DNA from: an uncultured Coprococcus sp.
GTDB lineage: Bacteria; Bacillota; Clostridia; Lachnospirales; Lachnospiraceae
Assembly (NCBI GenBank): GCA_934247115.1
Contig: CAKQIY010000001.1
Span: forward strand, 62,001 to 126,000
DNA: 64,000 nt
Reading direction: 5' to 3'
The position numbers and the translations under genes were made by a program. The notes beneath the pieces are model-generated. The model ran no database searches. It saw only the letters and a program-made list of their open reading frames with translations, and was not told where the DNA came from. Position 1 is the first letter of the stretch; every line of letters starts with the position of its first letter. This document shows positions 1 through 9,800 of the stretch, piece after piece.

Positions 1-766
1 CTTCCCCTTCTTCACCAATATTGTACCCATCTATGGTCTCCGGCAGCTCCAGAACTCTGTCACTGCTTTCCTCCTGAAGCATCCGCACATGGGAAGCCAG
101 CCTGTCCGCCACCTGTTCGTCCCTGGTATACTCCTTTGCTGCCACCATCACGGGATACTCCCGCTCTGCACTCTGATCACCATATGTCAGCACCGCCGTC
201 AGTGTAACAGTACTTCCGGCATCGAGCTCCCCATTGTGCACCACCCCAGTGGATGATATCAGCTCAGGATCACTGCTGAACCACTGCACATCCAGTCCTG
301 TCTCTTCCAGCGTATCCACCAGCTTCAGATCCTGTCTTACCTCATCCGCCGTTTCATTTGCTCCGAGATATATGCTGTCCAGAAGCTCAAACCCCCTGTT
401 GAACGCCTCCTTCAGCTCATCATCCGAATATTCCACAGGAATTACATCCACCTGAAAGTCAAGCTCTTTGCCATCCAGCTCTGTCCGCAGAGTTCTGACA
501 GTCGTATCACCACCATAGCCCTGCCTCTCCAGTATCACCGCATTCGTACCAACGACCGTTTTTATCAGCAATACAAGTGTCAACACAATACATACTATCA
601 GGACCAGCAGAATATTCTTTATTATTCCTGTATAGAAGTTCCTGCACTTCTGCCTGGCTGTATCGTCAGTGCATGTATACAGCCTTTTCATCTTGCGGGC
701 CGACTCATCCATATCAATATGTCCGGCCACCAGATCATATATACGTACAGCAAGTCTGTCTATCAT
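1..766 (-). CDS. TadC-like tad-locus membrane protein, C-terminus outside window (partial)
   Basis: The frame is open from an ATG at 766 to the window edge (255 codons), so the C-terminal part is missing. It starts 12 bases after the tadB stop, and an AGGTGG ribosome site overlaps that stop. The protein has a basic cytoplasmic N-terminus of about 50 residues, one membrane segment at about residues 50-72 (LLVLIVCIVLTLVLLI), then an acidic, strand-rich extracytoplasmic part that looks like degenerate Ig-like repeats. Position after tadA and tadB and the short basic N-terminus suggest a TadC-like inner-membrane platform protein carrying a large external insertion. That identity is inferred, because the type II secretion F domain would lie beyond position 1. 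It could instead be a separate accessory protein. Confidence 0.6.
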   Translation of the reverse strand, partial: MIDRLAVRIYDLVAGHIDMDESARKMKRLYTCTDDTARQKCRNFYTGIIKNILLVLIVCIVLTLVLLIKTVVGTNAVILERQGYGGDTTVRTLRTELDGKELDFQVDVIPVEYSDDELKEAFNRGFELLDSIYLGANETADEVRQDLKLVDTLEETGLDVQWFSSDPELISSTGVVHNGELDAGSTVTLTAVLTYGDQSAEREYPVMVAAKEYTRDEQVADRLASHVRMLQEESSDRVLELPETIDGYNIGEEGE

Positions 767-777
767 CTGACCACCTC

Positions 778-1518
778 TCATACCTGTATATCAATGATAT
801 GTCTGCCCCATCTTATGCTTACATATATAAGCAGCAGACACACACTCATGGCTGTTATCCCCGGTATATTGCCGTACAGTGCATCCATATATCCCGGATT
901 GCATACCCTCATGTACAGAACTATGGCAAACGGCATGGCTGACATTATGTTCTGCTCCAGCTTTTTGGAGGTTATCATTGTCTCTATCTCCTCCTCCACT
1001 GCAATACGGCCCTCCATTGCCTCCACCATCTTCTTCATCATTCCGATCAAATTGCCTCCTGTTCCCTTTGCCACCCTGGTTACCCTCGCAAACTCCCTTA
1101 TATCATCAAGACCCGAACGCTCTCCCAGATCCTGCAGAAGCGCCACCACATCGGTACGCATTTCTATCCCCCTTATGATCAAATGTGTCTCTTCCTGTAT
1201 ATACCCCCTGCCCTGATATATACTTTCCAATTCCTGATAAGCAGGAACAAATGCTCTTTCCAGAGAATAACCGGCCGCCATATTCGCCGACAGTGAGAGA
1301 AGCAGCTCCTTGAACTCCATATTCAGCTTTCGCTGCCGCTGCCTGCACCTCATGCCTGCATATCCACGCATAAAGAGTATGCATCCAGGTGTGCCCACGA
1401 TTCCCGGTATAAAGCTGTCGTAGAACAGCAGAGAAATAGTCTCCGCAAGCACGACATACAACAGGATCACAACTATCCGCTCTTTTACGCTGAGCCTGTA
1501 CTCTCTGTAATCCGTCAT
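778..1518 (-). CDS. tadB: TadB-like pilus assembly platform protein (type II secretion F domain)
   Basis: Inner-membrane platform protein of the tad (Flp) pilus machine, partnering the TadA ATPase. Two hydrophobic segments near the N-terminus are followed by a cytoplasmic helical F domain (about residues 70-190) and two C-terminal membrane segments. The stretch around FKELLLSLSANMAAGYSLE and the later RVAKGTGGNLIGMMKKM is typical of TadB/GspF. A start at MTDYREY (1518) is preferred over an upstream one at 1560: it lies four bases past the tadA stop and a GGGAGG ribosome site sits in the end of tadA, although the spacing of about 12 is long. It is clearly cotranscribed with tadA. Confidence 0.85.
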   Translation of the reverse strand: MTDYREYRLSVKERIVVILLYVVLAETISLLFYDSFIPGIVGTPGCILFMRGYAGMRCRQRQRKLNMEFKELLLSLSANMAAGYSLERAFVPAYQELESIYQGRGYIQEETHLIIRGIEMRTDVVALLQDLGERSGLDDIREFARVTRVAKGTGGNLIGMMKKMVEAMEGRIAVEEEIETMITSKKLEQNIMSAMPFAIVLYMRVCNPGYMDALYGNIPGITAMSVCLLLIYVSIRWGRHIIDIQV

Positions 1519-1522
1519 GGCA

Positions 1523-2776
1523 TCAACGCACCTCCCGCTTTGAACTGGAAGCACTGACATTTATGAGCCCCGCCGACATCAGCTTTGATGTATTATGCAG
1601 GTCATTTATCTTACGCAGTGTCCCCGAAATCTTGTTATCCTTCATACCATTCTCATGGAACTCATACAACTTATTCATGACATATTCACCTCCCTCAAGT
1701 CCTACAACTTCACTTATCTCTATACATTTTCTCGTTTTGTCCCTCAGCCTGCCAAGCTGTATGATTATATCCACAGCTGACACTATCTGCTGCCTTATTG
1801 CCAGCACTGGCATGTCAGCACCCATAAGCACCATGGTCTCAAGTCTCGTGAGCATATCCCTGCTTGAATTGGCATGCCCAGTTGACAGACTTCCGTCATG
1901 ACCGGTGTTCATGGCACTGAGCATATCTATGGCCGCCTCATCCCTGACCTCTCCGACTATAATCCGTGAGGGTCTCATCCTGAGGCTTGCCTTGATAAGA
2001 TCTCTTATACTCACTGCGTTCTCTCCCGCCGTGTTCACACCTCTGGCTTCGAGTCTGACAAGGTTCTCTATTCCCTCTATCTGCAGTTCCGCCGAGTCCT
2101 CGATCGTTACTATTCTCTCATCACCAGGTATACATCCTGACAGAGCATTCAGAAATGTAGTCTTGCCCGCTCCCGTGCCGCCTGACACAATTATGTTGTA
2201 CCCTGATACCACCAGCATATTCAGGAATGCAGAGACCTCGGTATTGATGGATCCCAGCGACACCAGCCTGTCCATCGTCATTCCTTCTGATGGGAACTTT
2301 CTTATCGTCATGACACAGCCACTAAGGCTCACCGGCGGAAGCACTACATTTACCCTGGAGCCATCCTCCAGTCTGGCATCAACTATAGGTGATGCCTCAT
2401 TCACCATTCTGTTGCAGGAAGCTACGATATGCTGTATCACTGTCTTAAGCCGCTCCTCGCTCTCAAATGTTCTGTCGCATCTATACATCCTGCCCTTACG
2501 CTCTATAAATATACTGTCAGCACCATTTATCATGATCTCGGTGATCTCCTCATCGTCGAGCAGCTCCGACAACACATCCAGTCTCCTCAGACTGTTGAAC
2601 AGCTGCCTTTTGATTTCCAGCTTGTCTCTTGTGCTGAGAGGGCAGCCATTCTGATCGGCATAATCAAGAATGCATCTGTCTATCAACCCACTGACCTTTT
2701 CATCCTGAATATCACCCGACATATCTATATTCTGAAGGACACGGGTTCTTATGCTCTGAATATCTTCATTTTTCAT
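1523..2776 (-). CDS. tadA: TadA/CpaF-type secretion ATPase
   Basis: Hexameric ATPase that powers assembly of Flp-type pili. At 417 residues it has the usual CpaF length. Visible motifs are Walker A GGTGAGKT (about residues 199-206), an Asp box region IVTIEDSAEL, Walker B RPSRIIVGEVRDEAA, and a His box TGHDGSLSTGHANS. The N-terminal part (ITEIMINGADSIFIE, IVDARLEDGSRVN) is the usual nucleotide-binding N-domain. The ATG overlaps the end of the upstream tadZ-like gene by four bases (ATGA type), which implies translational coupling. It belongs to the tad operon reading leftward to the window edge. Confidence 0.95.
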   Translation of the reverse strand: MKNEDIQSIRTRVLQNIDMSGDIQDEKVSGLIDRCILDYADQNGCPLSTRDKLEIKRQLFNSLRRLDVLSELLDDEEITEIMINGADSIFIERKGRMYRCDRTFESEERLKTVIQHIVASCNRMVNEASPIVDARLEDGSRVNVVLPPVSLSGCVMTIRKFPSEGMTMDRLVSLGSINTEVSAFLNMLVVSGYNIIVSGGTGAGKTTFLNALSGCIPGDERIVTIEDSAELQIEGIENLVRLEARGVNTAGENAVSIRDLIKASLRMRPSRIIVGEVRDEAAIDMLSAMNTGHDGSLSTGHANSSRDMLTRLETMVLMGADMPVLAIRQQIVSAVDIIIQLGRLRDKTRKCIEISEVVGLEGGEYVMNKLYEFHENGMKDNKISGTLRKINDLHNTSKLMSAGLINVSASSSKREVR

Positions 2777-3717
2777 CGGTGTGCCCCCATTTCATTCTGT
2801 ATAAATCTGAGCATCTCCGCACTCCCCGGAGGCGCATCGGGCACCGATACTATCTGGAGTCTCCGTGCGATCTTTCCAAGCTCTGATCTGTCGAGCAGCG
2901 ATTCAAACGCGCCTATCTTCTCATCAGAAAACTCATCTCCCAGAGTCGGTACTATCACCTCGTCAAATGTCCCCCAGATCGTAATATCCTTGAACACCGC
3001 CGGCCCAACATCAAATACCACAGTGGTATATCTGCCCCACATCCGAATCTGATCCACCAGCCACGCCATATCATCCCGTTCCAGTTCCATCGCATCTATG
3101 TATGACCTGAGATATCCCAGAACACTGTAATTCTCCAGATTCGCCACATGACTCTCCATATATTCCATCAGATCAGAAGATCTCTCCCTTGCCAGATATA
3201 TAATATTGGATATCACATCCTCCTTGTCCTGAAATCCTCCGTATTCCTCCATTCCTATATATAGACCACCTCTTACCTCATCATTCATACACAGGCTCAC
3301 CGCCAGGCTTGTCTTGCCACATCTTCCCACCGGCGACATAACTGCATAACTCCGGAATAAATCTCTGCTCCTTCCCACATCAACCACATTCATAAATGCA
3401 AGTATGTCAGATACTATATCTTTCACTCTGGAATACTTGAATATAATTCCTACCCCAGTCTCTGCAATCCTACGTTCCCTGTCCGGCGTGAATATCATGC
3501 ATCTTCTGCCCCGGAGGACCATACCGATCTCCCTGTACACGTTCTCGCCAATAAGTATCACATCAAGGTTCCCTGCATCCAGATACTGAATAAGCTCCCT
3601 GCCTCCTGAGAACGCAAGGGCGAATAGAGGATTGTCACGATCCGAATTGATATGACTCATAAGACTGATCATGTAAGACTCGTCTTCATCACATATCCCT
3701 ATCTTGTATTGTTGAAT
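2773..3717 (-). CDS. TadZ/CpaE-like protein: receiver-like domain plus degenerate MinD-type ATPase
   Basis: Localisation factor of the tad machine. An N-terminal pseudo-receiver domain (KIGICDEDESY...) is followed by a ParA/MinD fold whose P-loop is degenerate: SPVGRCGKTS lacks the signature first lysine of the deviant Walker A, as is common in TadZ. The start is unusual. A perfect AGAGGAGGTG ribosome site lies inside the longer reading frame that begins with ATG at 3741, and the only in-frame codon correctly spaced after it is ATT at 3717-3715, giving 314 residues that begin four residues before the first strand. The ATG at 3741 has no ribosome site. I therefore annotate the ATT start, with the ATG as the alternative. 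Confidence 0.8.
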   Translation of the reverse strand: MQQYKIGICDEDESYMISLMSHINSDRDNPLFALAFSGGRELIQYLDAGNLDVILIGENVYREIGMVLRGRRCMIFTPDRERRIAETGVGIIFKYSRVKDIVSDILAFMNVVDVGRSRDLFRSYAVMSPVGRCGKTSLAVSLCMNDEVRGGLYIGMEEYGGFQDKEDVISNIIYLARERSSDLMEYMESHVANLENYSVLGYLRSYIDAMELERDDMAWLVDQIRMWGRYTTVVFDVGPAVFKDITIWGTFDEVIVPTLGDEFSDEKIGAFESLLDRSELGKIARRLQIVSVPDAPPGSAEMLRFIQNEMGAHR

Positions 3718-3756
3718 TGTTACACCTCCTCTTAACCACATACCAGAGCCCAGGCT

Positions 3757-4329
3757 CTAATACGCTGAAATTGTTCCGGCATAGCACACCACTCCGGCAA
3801 ATATCGCTGCCGAGAAATGCACTCTTGCCTTTACCAGCTTTTTCGCTGACGTCTTGTCTGATAATTTGTTACGATTCGTAATTGATAAAATAATTTCTTT
3901 TAAAAGATAAATAATAGATATAACTCCTCCGGCCAAAAAGGAGTAGATCATCACCCTGTAGACACCGGTTCCCACAAATGCGCCGGCCACAGCCAGCAGC
4001 TTTATATCCCCAGCTCCCAAAGCTCTGATTAGAAATAATACAAACAGGATCATCACCGGTATAACACAGCCCTGTATACTGCAGACAAGTCCATCTTGCA
4101 GTCCACGCCATACAGCCGATACCACAAAGCCCTGTATAAGTCCGGCCCCTATCAGTTTATTGGGAATTCTCCATCCCCTGTAGTCTGATATGACAGCCAC
4201 GCTGACCGTGATGATCAATGGTATTAAATAGATTATGGATCTCCGTCCTCCTTTCTCTCTGATTGGTAAGTCACACATTACACCCTTCACCGGCCTTTGT
4301 AAACAGTCAAAATTGAGCGATATATCCAT
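3757..4329 (-). CDS. tadV: Prepilin peptidase, A24 family (TadV/CpaA type)
   Basis: Membrane aspartyl protease that cleaves the leader of Flp prepilins. Both catalytic aspartates are visible: one in SDYRGWRIPN (about residue 49) and one in GAGDIKLLA (GxGD motif, about residue 107). Around six hydrophobic segments fit the short TadV form, which lacks the methylase domain. The first ATG (4329) has AAGGGA eight bases upstream; an internal ATG (MCDLPIREK) also has a GAAGGG site, so the first 17 residues are uncertain. It is the first recognisable gene of the leftward tad operon. Confidence 0.9.
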   Translation of the reverse strand: MDISLNFDCLQRPVKGVMCDLPIREKGGRRSIIYLIPLIITVSVAVISDYRGWRIPNKLIGAGLIQGFVVSAVWRGLQDGLVCSIQGCVIPVMILFVLFLIRALGAGDIKLLAVAGAFVGTGVYRVMIYSFLAGGVISIIYLLKEIILSITNRNKLSDKTSAKKLVKARVHFSAAIFAGVVCYAGTISAY

Positions 4330-4439
4330 CTGGAAAATCCCTTGATCTTCTGTATTGTGTGCGCCGGATCAGCGCATTTAGCAAGACAGAACAGCTCCGG
4401 TCACAGCCACCATATTTTAAGCCAATTCCCGCCCACACA

Positions 4440-4496
4440 TGAAAAGACGCCCACTTGGACACACCATGTAATATGTGTCCTGTGAGCGTCTTTTCA
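4440..4496 (-). terminator. Long hairpin terminator after the 4541-4849 gene
   Basis: The outer arms (11 bases, 4440-4450 and 4486-4496) pair perfectly and an inner stem GGACACA/TGTGTCC extends them. U-rich ends are present on both strands. It separates the small gene at 4541-4849 from the tad operon. Confidence 0.85.
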
Positions 4497-4540
4497 TCAC
4501 TTTGTGTATTTTGTCTTTTTTTCACAGTGGCATCCATCAG

Positions 4541-4849
4541 CTATGAATTGCTGTTCTTTCTGGCTGCCATACTGTTGTCAATATTCCTTATCTCTGTCTG
4601 GCTTATAGCTATGCTGTCCTTAAGCACCTTCACATTATTGAAGTACTGAAGCAGCTCCTGAGGAGGATTCCCCTTATTCAACTCATAGAAATACTTGCCG
4701 ATCTCTACCATATTCCTGTCTATCATCTGTACCTCGTTGGATATCTTGTTGTTGAGCTTTGCCTTCTGTGCTGCATCCTTAGTCTCATCCACCGCATCAT
4801 TTGCGAATTTTTTGGTCTTGTTGAACACATCCTGAAAAAAATCCGACAT
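4541..4849 (-). CDS. Small charged helical protein of unknown function
   Basis: About 102 residues, very likely starting at MSDFFQDVF (4849), because GGAGGT lies seven bases upstream. The N-terminus (FFQDVFNKTKKFANDAVDETKDAAQKAKLNNKI) is an amphipathic or coiled-coil helix, and the middle (MIDRNMVEIGKYFYEL) resembles the small Lachnospiraceae proteins that usually end in a zinc ribbon. No CxxC pair is present here, so if related it is a form without the ribbon. No signal peptide or membrane segment is seen. It stands alone between two terminators. Function unknown. Confidence 0.75.
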   Translation of the reverse strand: MSDFFQDVFNKTKKFANDAVDETKDAAQKAKLNNKISNEVQMIDRNMVEIGKYFYELNKGNPPQELLQYFNNVKVLKDSIAISQTEIRNIDNSMAARKNSNS

Positions 4850-4894
4850 AACATATACCTCCATATAATTTAGTTAATGTCCATAATAATTAAA

Positions 4895-4938
4895 AAAAAT
4901 CGGGAATATGAGTGTTGCCTGCATAATCCCCGATTTTT
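4895..4938 (-). terminator. Intrinsic terminator of the hybrid histidine kinase gene
   Basis: AAAAATCGGG at 4895-4904 pairs with CCCGATTTTT at 4929-4938, followed by a run of T on the minus strand. Confidence 0.9.
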
Positions 4939-4986
4939 ATTTGACTTTGTATCTCTCTATGTCATATATGCTTATGACCTGTCACA

Positions 4987-6732
4987 TCAGTCGTCTATGT
5001 ACTTATTGAGTGTATCCACCACATCATTGAGATTGTATGGCTTTGCGATATAGTCATCCAGCTGGTTCTCAAGGATCCTCTCCTTATCACCAAACATGGC
5101 TCTCGCTGTAACCGCAATGATAGGAAGTCTCTTTCTCTTCTCCTTGCGCTCTATCTCTCTGATCTCCTGTGTGGCTGCTATTCCATCCATAACAGGCATC
5201 TGTACATCGAACAGTGCAGCGTCATATATTTTGGTCTTAAACAGTTCAACGGCCTTCTGACCATTCTCAGCTATATCATACGAGAATCCGGCCATGCCGA
5301 GAAGCTTACCGATAACCTGCTGATTGACAGGCTCATCCTCTGCAACAAGTATTCTCGCCTTGCTGTGTGCATTGATGGAGAATACTGCAGGCTCCTCCTT
5401 CTCTTTGAGGAACTCATCTGCTGCATCTGCCGCTTTGATAACCTTGAGTGGTATCTCGACGATGAATGTTGAACCTATATCTTCCTTACTCTGAACTGTG
5501 ATGTTACCACCCATCAGCTCAACAATCTGCTTGGTGATGACAAGGCCCAGACCCGAACCACCATACTTTCTTGTATCTGATGCATCAACCTGACTGAATC
5601 TGATGAACAGCTTGCTCATGTTCGCTTCTGAAATACCTATACCTGTATCTGCCACAGCCATTCTGATCTTGATCTTGTTGTCACCATCATCCATGGATGC
5701 GATTTTGACCCTTACGCTTCCCTCAGATGTAAACTTGATAGCATTAGACAGCAGACAGTTGAGAACCTGCTGTATTCTCTGTCCATCACCGCGCACAAGC
5801 TTCGGAATATTGCTTCCAAATGAGCAATCGAGCTGAAGTCCCTTGTTGGTCGCGATAGGAACCTGTGCAGCAACTGTATCCTCAATGGCAGTCCTGATAT
5901 CAAATGTCTCTTCCTTGATCTTGTACTTACCAGCCTCAAGCTTGCTTATGTCAAGAATATCATTGATAAGTCTGAGCAATGTATCCGCACAGTTCTTAGC
6001 AGTGATAAGGTTATCTCTGTAATCAGCCTGAAGATCCTCAGCCATAAGTGTAAGCTGAAGCATACCAAGAATACCATTAATAGGTGTTCTTATCTCGTGG
6101 CTCATGTTTGCAAGGAACTCAGCCTGTGTCTTATATGCCGCATTCGCATCCACAATAGCCTTGCTGAGTTTCTCTTCAGTCTCTTTCTGCTTGGTTACAT
6201 CTATGACTACCATGTTGATGTAATCAGCCTCTGACTTATACATAACGGTGTTGAATACCTTCTGAAGAGACTCCATGGTAATCTCAACATCCATCAGATC
6301 TCCCTCTTTGGTGCCTGAATTGTTGTATGCTGTAAACCAGGCATTGATATCCTGAAGAACCTCTATCTTGCTCTCCTTAAGTATCTTATCCTTGTAATCG
6401 GATACATCGAGCTTAAAATATTCACCGAATATCTCGTTGGCATCCACGATCTCGTAATTCGTACCATTGACAGGATCGTTGACTATTCTTGCCTGAGCGA
6501 ATCCTATTGGAAGGTTCATGAAAAGCTTCTTATACTTATCAGACTTTCCTGCTGATCCCTTGCCGCCATCTCCGAATGCCAGTAATACCAGAACAGCAAC
6601 AACTGCTGCCAGGACGCCACATATAATAGCTCCCACACCTATACCGGCGACTCCCAGCACTCCCGCAAGCAAAGCCAGAACAGCCATGGCCAGTGCAAGC
6701 GGCTTAATCCCAATTTCCTTAATTTTGTCCAT
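4987..6732 (-). CDS. Hybrid sensor histidine kinase with C-terminal receiver
   Basis: Membrane-anchored hybrid kinase of 581 residues. Two adjacent hydrophobic segments (about 12-52) with almost no external loop suggest sensing inside the membrane or cytoplasm. A PAS-like region (about 67-180) is followed by HisKA with the phospho-acceptor His at about 212 (SHEIRTPINGI), HATPase_c with the N box (LLSNAIKF), ADTGIGI and GGSGLGL, and a receiver domain with acidic pocket AEDE and phospho-acceptor Asp at about 509 (LFDVQMPVMDG). No HPt domain and no DNA-binding partner lie next to it, so the output partner is elsewhere. It is monocistronic, with its own promoter and terminator. Confidence 0.93.
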   Translation of the reverse strand: MDKIKEIGIKPLALAMAVLALLAGVLGVAGIGVGAIICGVLAAVVAVLVLLAFGDGGKGSAGKSDKYKKLFMNLPIGFAQARIVNDPVNGTNYEIVDANEIFGEYFKLDVSDYKDKILKESKIEVLQDINAWFTAYNNSGTKEGDLMDVEITMESLQKVFNTVMYKSEADYINMVVIDVTKQKETEEKLSKAIVDANAAYKTQAEFLANMSHEIRTPINGILGMLQLTLMAEDLQADYRDNLITAKNCADTLLRLINDILDISKLEAGKYKIKEETFDIRTAIEDTVAAQVPIATNKGLQLDCSFGSNIPKLVRGDGQRIQQVLNCLLSNAIKFTSEGSVRVKIASMDDGDNKIKIRMAVADTGIGISEANMSKLFIRFSQVDASDTRKYGGSGLGLVITKQIVELMGGNITVQSKEDIGSTFIVEIPLKVIKAADAADEFLKEKEEPAVFSINAHSKARILVAEDEPVNQQVIGKLLGMAGFSYDIAENGQKAVELFKTKIYDAALFDVQMPVMDGIAATQEIREIERKEKRKRLPIIAVTARAMFGDKERILENQLDDYIAKPYNLNDVVDTLNKYIDD

Positions 6733-6781
6733 TAATGCACCTCTGTTTCTATAAATATTGCGTCTTTAACCACATGTTTAC

Positions 6782-6810
6782 ATTATATTATAAATGATTA
6801 TCAAGGTCAA
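6782..6810 (-). promoter_or_regulatory. Promoter of the hybrid histidine kinase gene
   Basis: TTGACC at 6805-6810 and TATAAT at 6782-6787, separated by 17 bases, lie about 50 bases ahead of the start codon. Confidence 0.75.
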
Positions 6811-6874
6811 CGTTCATATAGTTTTTTATGCTGAAATATACACAAAAATTCTCTAGCATTTTGTACAATTTAGA

Positions 6875-9800
6875 CTATTTATTCAGTGCATCTCTATTCT
6901 TACAATCGTTATTCTGTTTATTTTTATACAGTCTCTCCGCCAGATTCAGAGCCTCCTCCAGCTTCGTACTGTCTGTCTCAAAGTCATACTCATCATCATC
7001 TGATCCGTCTGTCTGTCCGGAATCGTCTTCCTCTTCGTCACCAGCCAGAGCTTTCGCAACGACGGACTCTCCAGTACCATCTTCATCGGAGATCTCTGCA
7101 CAGGCATGCTCTCCATCAACGACATCCGCATCGGACTCACCCGCCTGTTTCTTCCTGCGTTTATCACGTATCGTGCCCGCATTCATGAGAAGTGCAAATA
7201 TCAGCCATCCGGCAAATGTGAATGCCATTCCGCTCTTCAGGCCCCTAGGGAAATACTTAAATTCGATCACGTGATCTCCCGCCTTGAGATCCAGTGCTAT
7301 AAATGCACCCGCAACAGTCTGCACATCCGTCTTTTTGCCATCCACATATGCAGTCCATCCTGAATCATAAGGTATAGATGTGAACATCAGGCCATCCTTT
7401 TTGACGGATATATGCCCTTTCACATATCCATCCTCAAAACTGTTGACATCAAGCTGGCTTTCCGACCATCTTGCATATGCCTGGTCAAAGGCAGCTCCAT
7501 TGAGTGTAGCCATGGTCAGTCTGGCTGATGTGTTATCTGGGACTCCTTCTGAGAAGTAGTATTCAACCTCTACATTTGTACCCTTTGACAGATGCCCCAC
7601 ATGGTATGTCTGATACTGTAGTCTCTCATAGTTCTGTTCCTCACCATTCACATAGATTCTTATCTTGGTGATTCCGTTGCAGTTTGCTATGATGTACAGA
7701 TCATTCTGCTCCTCAGTTATATCAAAGCCCAGGCTAAAGCTTACTATCCCAGGTGTGATATCCGACAGTGCATAGTACTCACTGTACGGATTGTCGTGGG
7801 TTATGGTTATATCGTTGCTTGATCCAGTAACCTCAGGATATATCTGGCTGAATACTCCCGCAACTCCGGTTGATTTCTCGACAAAATTATTAATACTGTC
7901 GAACATGTTCGGCGCATCAGATATCCACTCCTTAAGCCCATCATTAACCATAAAGCCCAGATTGAGTGCACGATTGTTCTGATATACATCTACGCCATTT
8001 ACGCTGTCAACATAATCCATATCATAGGACATATATTCATCTGCCCTTCTGAACACATGCCGGATTCCCAGTATCGAACATGATACCGGATTGGCTCCAT
8101 CGAACAGGAATTCGTTTGCCCCTGTATAGAAGCCCAGTCCATGCATAGCATTCACAAGATCATTGGACACAGTGGAACCAAACAGACTCACACCCTGCAT
8201 ATTGTAATAAGTAGACTCATCCACAACTGTGGTGTTATTAAGCTCTGTTCTATATGGGAAATGTCCGTTCTTCACCGAATCTATGGCAGCCTGTATGTTC
8301 TTCGCATCGCCATAGTAATCTGGTATGTTGACTGTGCCGTTGCTCTCATAACCCTTGGCAGCGCTGAACACGATCTCTGAGAGACACAACAATGCAAGTA
8401 CGAGTGATACCACCCATCTGCCCTTGCCACGTGCAAGCGCCAGAGCCATGACTCCGATCGAATATACTGCAAACAATACCCATGTGGTGATCACGATTGT
8501 TTTGTCCAGTGTGATATTCTTGTTTGCATAAACAAGGAAGCCGAATGCAGCTATAACTCCCACTGCAACCCCCGGCAGCTGCTTCTTATCCGTGTTGTAC
8601 ACAGCCTCATATCCCATACTGAGAAGTATGAAGATAAAAAGGAATGAGAATCTGTTAGGTATACCATACTGGTCGTGCAAGCCGTGCCATACATAGTTGA
8701 GCAGTGTATTGTTAAAGCTCATCATGAGAAACACCAGAAGTATCACATTCTTGAGCTTCTCATACCATTTGATCTTCGTGTTAAATATGTATACTCCAAT
8801 AAGCAATATGGCAAAGGTTCCACAGTACAGATTCACACCGCCATCAAATGACTGGCTCTTTATCGGGTCGGTCATGATGAACATCTGCTTTATCATATCC
8901 CATATGCTTCCGTACCACTCCCACTTAGGGAAATTCCTTGTGGCAGATGCCGTTGTGTTCAGACCGATATATGCAGGAATGAGGAGAAACGCTGACATTG
9001 CCGCAGCAAGAACTGAGGTTCCTGCAAATCTCAATGTATCCTCAGCACCCTTATATATATCCTTGTGATTGGTCAGTATGAACTGCAGCACAAGGAACAC
9101 GCATATCATAAAGCATATATAGTAATTGCACAGCAGGCCATAGAACAAACTCAATGTGTACAGACGATAGTTGCTTCCGTCCTCCGTCATCTGCTCAAAT
9201 CCCTGCATGATAAGCGGAAGGATCAGTATACAGTCCATCCACATCAGATTCCATGAATAGCCTATCACATAGTTGCTGAGAGCATATGCCACAGCAAATG
9301 GAATGATGAACACACTGTTCTTGTTCCTGCATTTGTATCCCAGATAACTGGCCATGGTCATTCCCGACAGAGCTATCTTGATGCTTATGAGCAGACACAT
9401 GGCTATGTACAGATGCTCTCTGTCGAACAACACAATAATGAAGTTCAGTGGACAAGCCATATAGTAAGCGATTATGTCAAGAAGATTACTTCCCATTCCG
9501 ATATCCCATGTATAGAACAGGCTACCCTCATTTACCAGCTTATCGTGGTAGTCAGAGAAGAATGGCAGATACTGGTGAAGGCTGTCCACCATGGTCAGAC
9601 TGTGTCCGCCAAAAGGGCCTATCTCTGCAACAACCCACAGCACAGCCATGAACACAGCCGGGATCATAAATGAGATTATCATGATATAATTATCCGCCAA
9701 TATCTGTCTGACGGGCTTCTTGTCCTTTCTGAATACAAAGCATTTGCTGAAAATATAGTTGATGACAAGAACCACTATCTGGATAATTATCTTTGAAATG

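Noticed and set aside
4307..4537. Minus-strand frame of 76 codons between the small helical gene and the prepilin peptidase
   Set aside because: It runs across a long terminator hairpin, has no family likeness and overlaps the peptidase start.
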